This document shows positions 52,866 through 61,878 of a DNA stretch of 64,000 nucleotides, piece after piece. The stretch lies in NCBI GenBank assembly GCA_937926175.1, contig CALANV010000017.1, positions 1 through 64,000 of the forward strand, written 5' to 3'. The stretch's first letter is position 1, and every line of letters begins with the position of its first letter. The translations under genes and the position numbers were made by a program. The notes beneath the pieces were generated by a model that was given only the letters and a program-made list of their open reading frames with translations, did no database searches and was not told the DNA's origin. The DNA is from an uncultured Rhodospirillales bacterium (GTDB lineage: Bacteria; Pseudomonadota; Alphaproteobacteria; CACIAM-22H2).

Positions 52866-54575
52866 ATGAACCGCCGCCTGTCCGAGGCTGCACTGGCAGA
52901 CATCATCGACCAGGCGCGCGGCCGGACCCCGGCGGATCTCGTCATAAAGAACGTCGACATCCTGGACATCAGCACGGGCGAAATCGGCCGCGGGGATATC
53001 GCGATCTGCGGCGACCGGATCGTCGGTACATATGATCGCTATCGCGGATCGATCGAGATCGACGGGCAGGGACTGACGGCGGTTCCCGGGTTCATCGACT
53101 CGCACGTCCATTGCGAGTCGACATTGGTGTCGCCACTCGAATTCGATCGCTGCGTCCTGCCCAAAGGAACGACGACCGCGATCTGCGATCCGCACGAGAT
53201 CTGCAACGTTCTCGGCGCGGCCGGGCTCGAATACTTCCTGCGCGCGGCATGCGCGACGGTGATGGACCTGTTCGTTCAGCTGTCGTCATGCGTGCCCGCG
53301 ACCGATCTCGAGACGTCGGGCGCCCGGCTGACCGCCGATGATCTTCTCAGGTACAAGCGGCACCCGAAAGTCCTCGGACTTGCGGAGCTCATGAACGTTC
53401 CCGGCGTGCTGAGCAAGGATCCGGAGGTCCTTCGCAAGCTGTCGGCGTTCTCGGATGCGCACATCGACGGTCATTGTCCGCTGCTCTCGGGTCACGATCT
53501 CAATGCCTATATTGCGACCGGTATCCGCAACTGCCACGAGACGACGTCACTCGGCGAAGCGCAGGAGAAGCTGCGAAAGGGGCTTCAGGTCCTGATCAGG
53601 GAGGGCACCGTCTCGAAGGATCTGCAGAAGCTCTACCCGATCATCTCCGCGGCGACGTCGCCGTTCGTCGGCCTGTGCACGGACGACCGCAATCCGCTCG
53701 ACATCCACGAGGAAGGCCATATCGACCACCTGATCCGTGCGGCGATCCGTCACGGCGCGCCGCCGGCGCATGTCTATCGGGCCGCGACGTGGTCGTCCGC
53801 GCGCAGCTTCGGCCTGCGCGATCGCGGGATGATCAGCCCCGCGATGCAGGCCGACGTCGTTCTGCTCGACGATCTGCGTGAATGCCGGGTCCGACAGGTC
53901 ATCTGCAAGGGCCGGCCGGTCACGCCCGATCTCTTTGCGGCGCGGCCAAAGGTCGAGCCGGTCGGCCTCGACTCGATGCGGTTGGGGAGGGTAACGGCGG
54001 ACCTCTTTCGCCTGCCGGGCAGGGCCGAACCCTTTCCGGTGATCGGGATCATTCCGGGCTCGATCATCACCGAGCATCTGCAGCTGGTCCCGAAAGTCGT
54101 CGACGGGGCATGCGTCGCCGACATCGACAGGGATCTGCTCAAGGTCGTCGTCCTCTGTCGTCATGGACGGCCCGGCATCGGGCGCGGTTTCGTCAAAGGG
54201 TTCGGTCTCCGCAAAGGTGCGCTGGCGTCGTCGGTCGGGCACGACAGTCACAATGTCTGTGTGATCGGCGCAAACGACGACGACATGGCCTGCGCGGTCA
54301 ACCGGCTGATCGAGATCGGCGGCGGGTTCGTCGCGGCCTGTGACGGCGACGTGCGCCAGGAGCTCGCGCTTCCGATCGCCGGGCTCATGAGCGATCAGCC
54401 ATTCGAGTTCGTCGCCTCGAGATTGCGTGAGCTGCGAGACGTCGTGCGAGACATGGGCAGCACCCTGCCGGAGCCGTTTCTGCAGCTCGCCTTTCTTCCG
54501 CTGCCGGTCATCCCACACCTTCGGATCACCGACAAGGGTATCGTCGACGTCGACCGCTTCGCGCTGGTTGCCTGA
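52866..54575 (+). CDS. ade: Adenine deaminase
   Basis: A 569-residue amidohydrolase of the bacterial Ade type, which deaminates adenine to hypoxanthine for purine salvage or nitrogen use. The metal motif is FIDSHVHCESTLVSPLEF (H-x-H). Further signatures are CDPHEICNVLG, DGHCPLLSG, LCTDDRNPLDIHEEGHIDH and the C-terminal ALPIAGLMSD. The ATG at 52866 is taken as start. A second ATG 51 bases upstream would add 17 residues. It converges on the second TRAP operon, with a long hairpin between. Confidence 0.94.
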   Translation: MNRRLSEAALADIIDQARGRTPADLVIKNVDILDISTGEIGRGDIAICGDRIVGTYDRYRGSIEIDGQGLTAVPGFIDSHVHCESTLVSPLEFDRCVLPKGTTTAICDPHEICNVLGAAGLEYFLRAACATVMDLFVQLSSCVPATDLETSGARLTADDLLRYKRHPKVLGLAELMNVPGVLSKDPEVLRKLSAFSDAHIDGHCPLLSGHDLNAYIATGIRNCHETTSLGEAQEKLRKGLQVLIREGTVSKDLQKLYPIISAATSPFVGLCTDDRNPLDIHEEGHIDHLIRAAIRHGAPPAHVYRAATWSSARSFGLRDRGMISPAMQADVVLLDDLRECRVRQVICKGRPVTPDLFAARPKVEPVGLDSMRLGRVTADLFRLPGRAEPFPVIGIIPGSIITEHLQLVPKVVDGACVADIDRDLLKVVVLCRHGRPGIGRGFVKGFGLRKGALASSVGHDSHNVCVIGANDDDMACAVNRLIEIGGGFVAACDGDVRQELALPIAGLMSDQPFEFVASRLRELRDVVRDMGSTLPEPFLQLAFLPLPVIPHLRITDKGIVDVDRFALVA

Positions 54576-54597
54576 CGGCGAGCGCCGACCCGCGATC

Positions 54598-54652
54598 GGC
54601 CGGACGACCGCCCTGATATGTGGCGCGGCCGCGAATGCTGGGTGGTCCGGCC
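54598..54652. terminator. Long-stem inverted repeat between convergent ade and dctM
   Basis: GGCCGGACGACC (54598-54609) and GGTGGTCCGGCC (54641-54652) match at 11 of 12 positions across a 31-base loop that contains the self-complementary CGCGGCCGCG. It ends one base before the dctM stop codon and starts 22 bases after ade. The location favours a bidirectional terminator. Confidence 0.5.
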
Positions 54653-54653
54653 C

Positions 54654-55931
54654 TCACATCAACAGATTGGGCAGAAGCAGGACCGACTGCGGAATGGCGG
54701 CGAGCGCCGTCAGAAGCAAGACCATGGCAACAATGAAGGGAATCGAGACCTTCACGAACTCCTCGAAACTGCATTTGAGAATGCCGCAGACCGTGTACAT
54801 GATGACGCCGATCGGCGGCGTGTTACCGCCGAACGTGATCAGGATGACCATGATCACGCCGACATGGACGGGATCGAACCCGTGGTCTATCAGTGCCGGC
54901 AGCAGTAGCGGCGTGAGCAGCAGCACGTTGACCGTCGCTTCCATGATCATTCCGGCGACGAACAGAATGAACAGCACCAGGAACAGCGTGGCGTAGGGGC
55001 TGTCGAAGGCCCGCAGGCTCTCGCTGAAGGCCTGCGGCGCCTGCTCCAGGATGATCACGTGCCCGAGCGCTGCCGCCATGATGATGATCAGCATCACCAT
55101 GCCGATATCATGGACGGAATGGCGCAACGCCTCCGCTAAGGTCTTCCACGTCAGCTCGCGATAGATCAGGACCCCGACAACGAGCGCGTAGACGACGACG
55201 ACCGCACCGGCCTCGGTGGCGGTGAAGGTACCGAAGCGGAAACCCGCCAGAAGGATGACCGGGAACATCAGCGCCCAGAAGCAGTCGCGCGCGCCGGCCA
55301 GAACCTCGCGCCAGCCCGGCCGTTCGCTCAGTTCCGGCGCATAGCCATGGCGGCGTGCGAGCAGGCCGGTCACGGCCATGATCGTGACGGTCATCAGGAT
55401 ACCGGGGATCACGCCGCCGAGAAGCAGCTTTCCGACCGAAACCTCGTTAACGAAACCGAACAGGACGAGGCCGATGCTCGGCGGAATGGTGGCGGTAATG
55501 ACGGAACTGAAGGCGATGACGCACCCCGCATAACCCTTGGAGTAGCCGCGCGCGCGCATGGCGGGGCCGAGAAGCCGTGCCTCCATGGCGGCATCGGCGA
55601 CCGCCGAGCCGCAAATGCCGCCCATCAGCATGCTGAGCACCACCGAGACTTGCGCGAGGCCGCCGGCCATCCAGCCGGTCAGCAGGCGCGCGAAACGAAG
55701 CAGCCGCTCGGTGATTCCCGCGGTATTCATCAGATTCCCGCCGAGAATGAAGAACGGCACGGCCAGAAGGGGAAAGGACTGCGTGACGCCGTACATCCGC
55801 TCGATGGCGACGCTGGTCGGCAGGTAGTCGCCGAACAGGAAGGCCGGCGCCGCGGCCAGCGCCAGCGCAAAGGCCACCGGCAGGTTGATGGCGAGAAGGA
55901 TCGCGAACAGGACGCCGACCAGCGTGAGCAT
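54654..55931 (-). CDS. dctM: TRAP transporter large permease DctM (system B)
   Basis: A 425-residue membrane subunit with about twelve helices. SFPLLAVPFFILGGNLMNTA and GICGSAVADAAMEARLLGPA are TRAP-M hallmarks, and ITATIPPSIGLVLFGFVNEV and FTATEAGAVVVVYALVVGVL are scoop-loop regions. ATG 55931 overlaps the dctQ stop by one base (TGATG). A GTG immediately upstream is also possible. Last gene of the gntR-rraA-dctPQM operon. Confidence 0.93.
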   Translation of the reverse strand: MLTLVGVLFAILLAINLPVAFALALAAAPAFLFGDYLPTSVAIERMYGVTQSFPLLAVPFFILGGNLMNTAGITERLLRFARLLTGWMAGGLAQVSVVLSMLMGGICGSAVADAAMEARLLGPAMRARGYSKGYAGCVIAFSSVITATIPPSIGLVLFGFVNEVSVGKLLLGGVIPGILMTVTIMAVTGLLARRHGYAPELSERPGWREVLAGARDCFWALMFPVILLAGFRFGTFTATEAGAVVVVYALVVGVLIYRELTWKTLAEALRHSVHDIGMVMLIIIMAAALGHVIILEQAPQAFSESLRAFDSPYATLFLVLFILFVAGMIMEATVNVLLLTPLLLPALIDHGFDPVHVGVIMVILITFGGNTPPIGVIMYTVCGILKCSFEEFVKVSIPFIVAMVLLLTALAAIPQSVLLLPNLLM

Positions 55932-56434
55932 CACATCACCTCGCGCACGTCGTCGGACGTCGTTACCGTCGCCCGTCCCCGGAGACGGGCGACGAGCTGT
56001 TCGGTCAGGGTGATCAGCATCAGCGCGAAGCCGACCGGAAGGGCGGCCGTCGCGACGGCCGAGGTCACGCCGGTCATCGGCAGCGGCCGGCCGCCGGTGA
56101 TGCTGGCAAAGCGGGCGCCGTGATAGGTCAGCACGACGAGCAGGGCGCCGGCCAGCAGGATGTTGAAGACGTCCAGGACCTGCCGCGCGCGACGCGGCAG
56201 CAGATTCGCGAACAGGTCAACGCTGAAATGCCCCGCGCGCTGCAGCGTGAGGTCGGCGGCGAACACGCACAGCCAGACGAACATGGCCTGGGTCACCTCG
56301 ATCGCCCAGATCACCGGGCTGCCGAGGTACCGGGTCGCCGAGGCGACGACAACCAGGGTCACGATGGCGACGAGCAGAACGGAGGCGAGGACACGCTCGA
56401 TCGAGCGCAGCGCTGCGAGCATGGAAACGATCAT
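55931..56434 (-). CDS. dctQ: TRAP transporter small permease DctQ (system B)
   Basis: A 167-residue four-helix membrane protein. Helix 2 contains GSPVIWAIEVTQAMFVWLCV with the conserved W-x-E-E/Q-type position, followed by GHFSVDLFANLLPRRARQVL. Partner of DctM system B. An 83-base gap separates it from the upstream dctP gene. I found no long hairpin in that gap, unlike system A. Confidence 0.87.
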   Translation of the reverse strand: MIVSMLAALRSIERVLASVLLVAIVTLVVVASATRYLGSPVIWAIEVTQAMFVWLCVFAADLTLQRAGHFSVDLFANLLPRRARQVLDVFNILLAGALLVVLTYHGARFASITGGRPLPMTGVTSAVATAALPVGFALMLITLTEQLVARLRGRATVTTSDDVREVM

Positions 56435-56517
56435 GGTCGACCTGATCGACGGAACGACGGCAGGGATGATGGAAAAGCGCCCCGCGCGGCGTGATCCCGC
56501 GCGGGGCGCAGAGTCGG

Positions 56518-57492
56518 TTACTGCCCGATGGCCTTTCGGGCCTGTGCCACCATATCGGTCAGGCCCAACTCGGCGTAAACCGGCTGGACGGCATTGCGGA
56601 ACGGCGTCTTGTCGATGGCCGTGACTTTCACGCCGCGTGCCTTGATGTCATTGAAGATCTGTTCGGCCTGTTCGACGTTCATCTTCAATGCGAGCGCACC
56701 GGCGCGCTTCGCCTCCTCGGTGACGATCTGGCGATGCTCCGCCGGCAGCGACTGCAGCCATTTGTCGCTGACGATGAGGCCGCTCATCAGGTAGATGTGT
56801 TCGGTGAGCGTGATGTGGCTCACCACCTCGTACAGCTTCGCGCCGCGGATGGCCGAGGGTTGCGCCTCGGCGCCGTCGATCACGCCGGTCTGGATCGAGG
56901 GATACACCTCCGCCCACGCCATCGGCGTCGGAACGGCTCCCATCGCCGCGATCGTCTTGATCCACAGCGGTTCGCCGATCGTGCGCACGCGGACGCCCTT
57001 GAGGTCGGCCGGGGTCTGCACCGGCTTCTTGGTCAGCATGTGACGGGCGCCCTGATACCAGTTGAACGACAGCAGGGTCAGCCCCGTCTTCTGCTTCAGC
57101 CGCTCGTTCCATTCGGCGAAGGTCGGCGTCTCCACGAACTTCACCAGCTCGTCCACGCTGTTGAACGCGTAGGGGGCGACCAGCACGTTGAACTCGGGCA
57201 CGAAGGGGCTGACTCGCGAGCCTTCGACGAACGTACCGACGTTCGCGCCGGCCTGCGCCTGATCCATCATGTTCTGCGTGTCGCCGAGCTGGGAGTTGGG
57301 GAAGATCTGGATTTCGACGTCGCCGTTGGTGCGGCGCTCCACGTCCTTCTTCATCCGCTGGGCGGCGATCACCAGCGGATCCCCGGGCGCAAGCACCGTG
57401 CCCAGGCGCAGCGTGGACTTGGCGACGGCCTCCGGCATCGGCGCCACGGCCAGCAGGAGCATGGCTCCGTAAAGCACTCCCCATTTGCGCAT
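56518..57492 (-). CDS. dctP: TRAP transporter substrate-binding protein DctP (system B)
   Basis: A 324-residue TRAP solute receptor. The Sec signal is MRKWGVLYGAMLLLAVAPMP with cleavage near AVAKS, and the mature start is TLRLGTVLAPGDPLVIAAQR. VRTIGEPLWIKTIAAMGAVP and VYPSIQTGVIDGAEAQPSA are the substrate-site region, with an Arg (VRVRT) where carboxylates usually bind. GAGGAGGAA decides the start: it lies 8 bases from ATG 57492 but only 2 bases from ATG 57498. Confidence 0.92.
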   Translation of the reverse strand: MRKWGVLYGAMLLLAVAPMPEAVAKSTLRLGTVLAPGDPLVIAAQRMKKDVERRTNGDVEIQIFPNSQLGDTQNMMDQAQAGANVGTFVEGSRVSPFVPEFNVLVAPYAFNSVDELVKFVETPTFAEWNERLKQKTGLTLLSFNWYQGARHMLTKKPVQTPADLKGVRVRTIGEPLWIKTIAAMGAVPTPMAWAEVYPSIQTGVIDGAEAQPSAIRGAKLYEVVSHITLTEHIYLMSGLIVSDKWLQSLPAEHRQIVTEEAKRAGALALKMNVEQAEQIFNDIKARGVKVTAIDKTPFRNAVQPVYAELGLTDMVAQARKAIGQ

Positions 57493-57542
57493 GACCATTT
57501 CCTCCTCGATTGATGTTGTTGATTGATGTGAACGGCGGCGAT

Positions 57543-58271
57543 TCAGCCTTGCGGCTTCTGCCGTGCGCGCCAGGCCTCGTATTCGGCGCGCGTCACCTCG
57601 TCGGGCGGGTAAAGTCCGAAGATCGACCGTCCGGCCCTGACCTGCGCCTCGACGTAGTCCTCGAACTGCGTCATCTCGAAAGCTTCCTCCGCGACCTCGT
57701 TGGCGATCGCGGCCGGAATGACGACGACGCCTTCGGCATCGCCGACGACGATGTCGCCGGGATAGACGGGAACGTCGCCGCAGCCGATCGGCACGTTGAG
57801 GTCCGTCGCGTGATGGCGGATGAGATTGGTCGGGGCCGACGGCTGAACGGCGTAGGCGGGAAAGTTCAGCTTGGCGATTTCCGGTGAGTCGCGGAATCCG
57901 CCGTCGGTGACGATTCCCGCCACGCCGCGCACCATCAGCCGCGTGATCAGGATGGCGCCGGCTGAGGCGGCGCGGGCATCCTTGCGCGAGTCGATCACGA
58001 ACACGTGGCCCGGCGGGCATTCCTCGATGCCCTTGCGCTGCGGGTGGTTGCGGTCCTCGAAAACCTTGAGCTGGTCGATGTCCTCGCGCGCCGGGATGTA
58101 GCGCAGCGTATACGCCTCGCCCACCATGCGGGCGGCTGCCGGATTGAGCGGCCGCACGCCCTGGATCACCGTATTGCGCAGACCCCGCTTCAGCAAAGTC
58201 GTCGAGATCGTCGCCACGCTGACCTGTTGCAGGCGCTCACGATTCTTTTGTGTCAGCGATGCGTTGCTCAT
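57543..58271 (-). CDS. RraA-family protein (HMG/CHA aldolase or oxaloacetate decarboxylase-like)
   Basis: A 242-residue RraA-like protein. VTDGGFRDSPEIAKLN carries the Arg-Asp pair that is catalytic in class II pyruvate aldolases of this fold, and IGCGDVPVYPGDIVVGDAEG followed by VVVIPAA is the family signature. True RraA is about 160 residues and binds RNase E. This longer version within a TRAP operon is more likely an aldolase or decarboxylase acting on the imported acid (inference). The ATG at 58271 follows GGGGAGACG. Confidence 0.87.
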   Translation of the reverse strand: MSNASLTQKNRERLQQVSVATISTTLLKRGLRNTVIQGVRPLNPAAARMVGEAYTLRYIPAREDIDQLKVFEDRNHPQRKGIEECPPGHVFVIDSRKDARAASAGAILITRLMVRGVAGIVTDGGFRDSPEIAKLNFPAYAVQPSAPTNLIRHHATDLNVPIGCGDVPVYPGDIVVGDAEGVVVIPAAIANEVAEEAFEMTQFEDYVEAQVRAGRSIFGLYPPDEVTRAEYEAWRARQKPQG

Positions 58272-58342
58272 CGTCTCCCCTTCATTTTTTGATTCCGATG
58301 CGCTTGAATCGGGTGGAGTGCCGTTGCTGGGATCGGTGATCC

Positions 58343-59113
58343 TCACATTTCCGGGGGGCCCTGTTGCTTTCGCGCGCGCGACATGCGGCGCGGCGGCCTC
58401 TCGCCTTCCTCCGCAAAGTACTCGCGGTTCTCGTTCATCAGGATCTCGACGCTGCGGAACAGGCCGCGCAGATGCGCCCGCAGGGCCGCGAGCGCTCCTT
58501 CGCGGTCGCGATGAATGACGCGATCTACGATGGCGCTGTGCTCCTCGATGACCGCGGTCAGCTTCAGTTCGTTGCGAATGCTTAGGTGCCGCACGCGATC
58601 CATCTGCGCCTTGGCGTTCTCGACGATCGACCAGACCGCCGCGTGCCCGGCGATCGCCATCAGATAGGCGTGCATCTCCTCGTCGGCGGCGAAGAACGCC
58701 GGCCGTTCGCCGGCCCGCTGGTGGGCGCGCTGCACGTCCAGGATCCGCCGGAGCGTCGCCGCTTGGTCCGCTTCGATGCGTTCGACCGCGCGCTCGATGG
58801 CGGCGCATTCCAGCGATTCGCGCACGAACTGGCTGTCGAACACCTCGGACAGTTTGATGGGCGCCACGAACGAGCCGAACTGCGGGTAGATGTCGACCAG
58901 CCCTTCGTCCGCCAGCTTGCTCAGCGCCTCGCGCACCGGCGTGCGGCTCACGCTGAGGCGTTGCGACAGCTCCTGTTCGGAGAGAGGCGCGCGAGGCGGG
59001 AGCCGTCCGTCGATGATCTCGCGCCGGAGAAAGCGATAGACCTGCTGGGCGATCGTCACGCGCCGTTCGGCGACGAAACGCCCTTCGTCCAGTCGTGGCG
59101 TGTCGGCTTTCAC
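58343..59113 (-). CDS. GntR-family regulator (FCD/FadR subfamily)
   Basis: A 256-residue regulator. The winged HTH spans LRREIIDGRLPPRAPLSEQE and LSQRLSVSRTPVREALSKLA, followed by an all-helical FCD effector domain with metal-binding candidates (ADEEMHAYLMAIAGH and EEHSAIVDRVIHRD). Start: GTG 59113 has GGAG at 8-base spacing, better than a TTG at 59134. First gene of the operon gntR-rraA-dctPQM, so probably a local autoregulated repressor that senses the transported acid. Confidence 0.9.
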   Translation of the reverse strand: MKADTPRLDEGRFVAERRVTIAQQVYRFLRREIIDGRLPPRAPLSEQELSQRLSVSRTPVREALSKLADEGLVDIYPQFGSFVAPIKLSEVFDSQFVRESLECAAIERAVERIEADQAATLRRILDVQRAHQRAGERPAFFAADEEMHAYLMAIAGHAAVWSIVENAKAQMDRVRHLSIRNELKLTAVIEEHSAIVDRVIHRDREGALAALRAHLRGLFRSVEILMNENREYFAEEGERPPRRMSRARKQQGPPEM

Positions 59114-59678
59114 GCGCCGGCTCCACTCCGGCAACGGACGCCGTCGACCGGTCGTCTCGTCCCGGTGGTCGCTGCCGGCGCCGCGCCGGCGTCAGCAAGA
59201 TCGAAGATCGGCCTCATGCCGCTTCCTCCCGTTGCCCCGCGCTCCCTTGGCTCGGAATCGTTGTTTTCAAAAGTACTACCATACTAGCACAGAACGCAAA
59301 GATGCCAAGAAGCCGTATGTCTTTCGAAACAAGGGGTTGCATCGGGGAACCGAGAACGGCGGGCGCCGGCCGGATCGGGAAACGACGCGGTCGAAGGCCG
59401 AACCAGACGCAGGTCCGAGGCGCCAAGGACGTTCAGTTACTTATTTTGCGCTGTCGCGCCGCGGTGTTCGCCGGCGCGGGGCGCAAGGTGACGGGAAGCC
59501 GAAGAAGACACGAGGAAAGCCTTTTCCGGCGTCGTATTTCGGTCGGGCGCCGGGGCGAAACCAAAGACTTGGCGGTAGAGGGGGCGGGAGCGCCCGGCAA
59601 CGTCTCGGCTGGCTGCCGCGCCTCTTCTCTTTCTCGAATCCCGACGGCCGTGCCGGTTCTGACGGTTGCAGCCGCCGG
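59114..59678. other. 565-base region between gntR and the debranching-enzyme gene
   Basis: It holds the promoter of the leftward gntR operon and the downstream region of the glucosidase gene. The AT-rich patch at about 59265-59295 is the most promoter-like stretch. Open frames here are GC-driven with no ribosome site, including the start of a very long rightward frame that is antisense to the glucosidase gene. I see no supported gene. Confidence 0.45.
59272..59285. promoter_or_regulatory. Possible GntR operator
   Basis: AGTA-N6-TACT forms a small inverted repeat (59272-59275 and 59282-59285) inside the only AT-rich patch upstream of gntR, about 160 bases before its start. FCD-type GntR proteins often bind short palindromes of this size. 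The match is weak and could be chance. Confidence 0.25.
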
Positions 59679-61871
59679 TCAGTGGACGACGGACACTTTG
59701 ACGTCGCCCTGTCGGCGCAGGACGCTGACGGAGACGTCGCTGCCGGAGCGCTGAATCAGGACGTCGGCCGTGCTCCGGCCGAGCCGCAGGTTGCGGAGCT
59801 CGATCCGGTCCAGGAAATCCGGCAGTCGCGGCCGATTGAACGTGATCTGGTGCGCCGCGAGGTCGAAGCCCAAGCCCAAATTCGCCTGCAGGAGCGCGAA
59901 CGGGGTCGCACTCGCCCAGGCCTGCGGCGCACAGGCGACCGGATAGAAGGTCGGCCCTCTGCGGCGCGTGCGCTGAAATCCGCAGAACAGCTCCGGCAGG
60001 CGCTGCAGGTCCATGTGGATCGACGCGTCGAAGATCGCCCGGGTCAGGCGGGCGACATAGTCCTTGAGCCCGTAGCGGGCGAAGCCCAAGGCGATGAGCG
60101 CGTTGTCATGGGGCCATACCGCGCCGTTGTGGTACGACATGGGGTTGTAACGTGCCTCGGTACTCGCGACCGTGCGAATGCCCCAGCCCGAGAACGAGGT
60201 GCGCCCCATAAGCGTTGCCGCGACGCGCACGGCGCGCTCCGGCGCGGCGATGCCCGTATAAAGCGCGTGTCCCGCATTGGACGTGCGCACGCGGCAGGGC
60301 TGCTTGTTGCCGTCGAGCGCCAACGCATAGGTGCCCAGATCCTCGCACCAGAACGTTTGTTCGAAACGTTCGCGCAGGGCCTGTGCCTCGTGATCGAGCC
60401 GCGCCGCCACCGCCTGAAGGCCCAGCGCGCGTGCCATCGCGGCGGCGCGACTCTTCGCGCCATAGACATAGGCCTGGACCTCGCACAACGCGATCGGCGG
60501 TTCGGCGAGGTGACCATCGGCGTGAAAGATCGCGTCCCTGGAATCCTTCCAGCCCTGGTTGTCGAGGCCGTTTTCGCTCTTGCGGCGATACTCGACGAAC
60601 CCGTCCCCGTCGACGTCGCCGTAGCGGTCGATCCAGGTCAGTGCCGCCTCGATGTTGGGCCACAGCGACCGGATCGTCTCAATGTCGCCGGTACGATGGA
60701 AGTACTCGCCGGCGAGCAGCACGAAGAGCGGCGTCGAGTCGATGCTGCCGTAGTACAGGCCGAAGGGAACCTCGTGCAGCGTCGCCATTTCGCCGCTGCG
60801 CATCTCGTGCAGGATCTTGCCCGGTTCGGCGTCCCGTTCGGGGGCGAACTCCGTCGCCTGTTTGCTTGCGAGAAAGCCGAGTACGCCTTTGGCGATCGCC
60901 GGGTCGAGCCAGAGCGTGAGCAGCGCCGTTATCAATCCGTCACGCCCGAACACGGTGCTGAACCACGGAATGCCCGCATAGGGGTAGGGCCCCGCGTCCG
61001 TGTCCGTGATCAGCATGTACAGGTCGGAGATCGACCGGCAGACGAGCTGGTTGAACAGGTCGTGCGAGCCTTCGATCGTCGTCGCGCGCGAACTGGAATG
61101 GTGAAGGATGCGCCGCGCCTTGCGCATGTCTGCAAAGAAGACGCGCCCGCTCCATTCCGTTTCACGCGGTTCGCAGGCGATCTGGACGAAGAGCGTGAAC
61201 CGTTCCTTCGGCGCCAGGACGAAGTCGAACGTGGCACGCGTCGTGTCGAGGTGACTCGGTGCGGGGTCGAAGCGGATGCGGGTCTCGCGCAGGATGCCAT
61301 CCAGACCCTTGTAGCGGAGGGCCACCGCGCTGCGACTCAGGCACGCCGCCGAGTGCCGGCCGCGGCGCGATCGACGTTGACCGCGAATCTCGAAGATGTC
61401 GGCGAAGTCCGCGGCGAAGTAGAGGTCGAGCCGTACGCGCTGCGGACCTTCGGAGAAATTGAGGACGGCGATGCGCTCGTAGCAGGCCGCTTCCCACACG
61501 AACTTGAGGCGGTGAACATGGATCGTGTCGCGCGCAAGCGCGAGGCGTCCATCCTCCATGAAGTCAGGGTTGGTCAGGTCGACGACCAGGGCCGCGTTGT
61601 CCAACTGTACGGTCGAGCTGAGCAGGAGCGGCTGTCGGTCGTTTATGCGCAGCTCAAGCCGCGACAGAAAGCGCGTGTCGTTGTGATAGAGTCCCTCCGG
61701 CCCACCGACCGATGCGACGTCGCCGTAGTGGTCGAAGACGGCGAAGGTACTCCTGTGCTTCAGGGTTCGCGGCCGGCGCTCGTGCAACGAGGCGGTCGCC
61801 GGGATGTAGAATTGCGTTGCCGGTCCACCGCCCGCGACGGTGGGGCCGGCGGTCGCCGTCCAATCGTTCAT
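59679..61871 (-). CDS. Amylo-alpha-1,6-glucosidase / glycogen debranching-type enzyme
   Basis: A 730-residue protein with an N-terminal GDE-type beta domain (TLKHRSTFAVFDHYGDVASV, YHNDTRFLSRLELRIN) and a C-terminal (alpha/alpha)6 glucosidase barrel. The barrel motifs are AGIPWFSTVFGRDGLITALL, RYNPMSYHNGAVWPHDNALI and LPELFCGF. Family members release alpha-1,6-linked glucose or act on related storage and stress glucans. ATG 61871 (MNDWTATAG) is 7 bases after the glycosyltransferase stop, so the two are co-transcribed. No GlgX, GlgA or trehalose genes lie in the window. Confidence 0.9.
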   Translation of the reverse strand: MNDWTATAGPTVAGGGPATQFYIPATASLHERRPRTLKHRSTFAVFDHYGDVASVGGPEGLYHNDTRFLSRLELRINDRQPLLLSSTVQLDNAALVVDLTNPDFMEDGRLALARDTIHVHRLKFVWEAACYERIAVLNFSEGPQRVRLDLYFAADFADIFEIRGQRRSRRGRHSAACLSRSAVALRYKGLDGILRETRIRFDPAPSHLDTTRATFDFVLAPKERFTLFVQIACEPRETEWSGRVFFADMRKARRILHHSSSRATTIEGSHDLFNQLVCRSISDLYMLITDTDAGPYPYAGIPWFSTVFGRDGLITALLTLWLDPAIAKGVLGFLASKQATEFAPERDAEPGKILHEMRSGEMATLHEVPFGLYYGSIDSTPLFVLLAGEYFHRTGDIETIRSLWPNIEAALTWIDRYGDVDGDGFVEYRRKSENGLDNQGWKDSRDAIFHADGHLAEPPIALCEVQAYVYGAKSRAAAMARALGLQAVAARLDHEAQALRERFEQTFWCEDLGTYALALDGNKQPCRVRTSNAGHALYTGIAAPERAVRVAATLMGRTSFSGWGIRTVASTEARYNPMSYHNGAVWPHDNALIALGFARYGLKDYVARLTRAIFDASIHMDLQRLPELFCGFQRTRRRGPTFYPVACAPQAWASATPFALLQANLGLGFDLAAHQITFNRPRLPDFLDRIELRNLRLGRSTADVLIQRSGSDVSVSVLRRQGDVKVSVVH

Positions 61872-61878
61872 TGCATTC

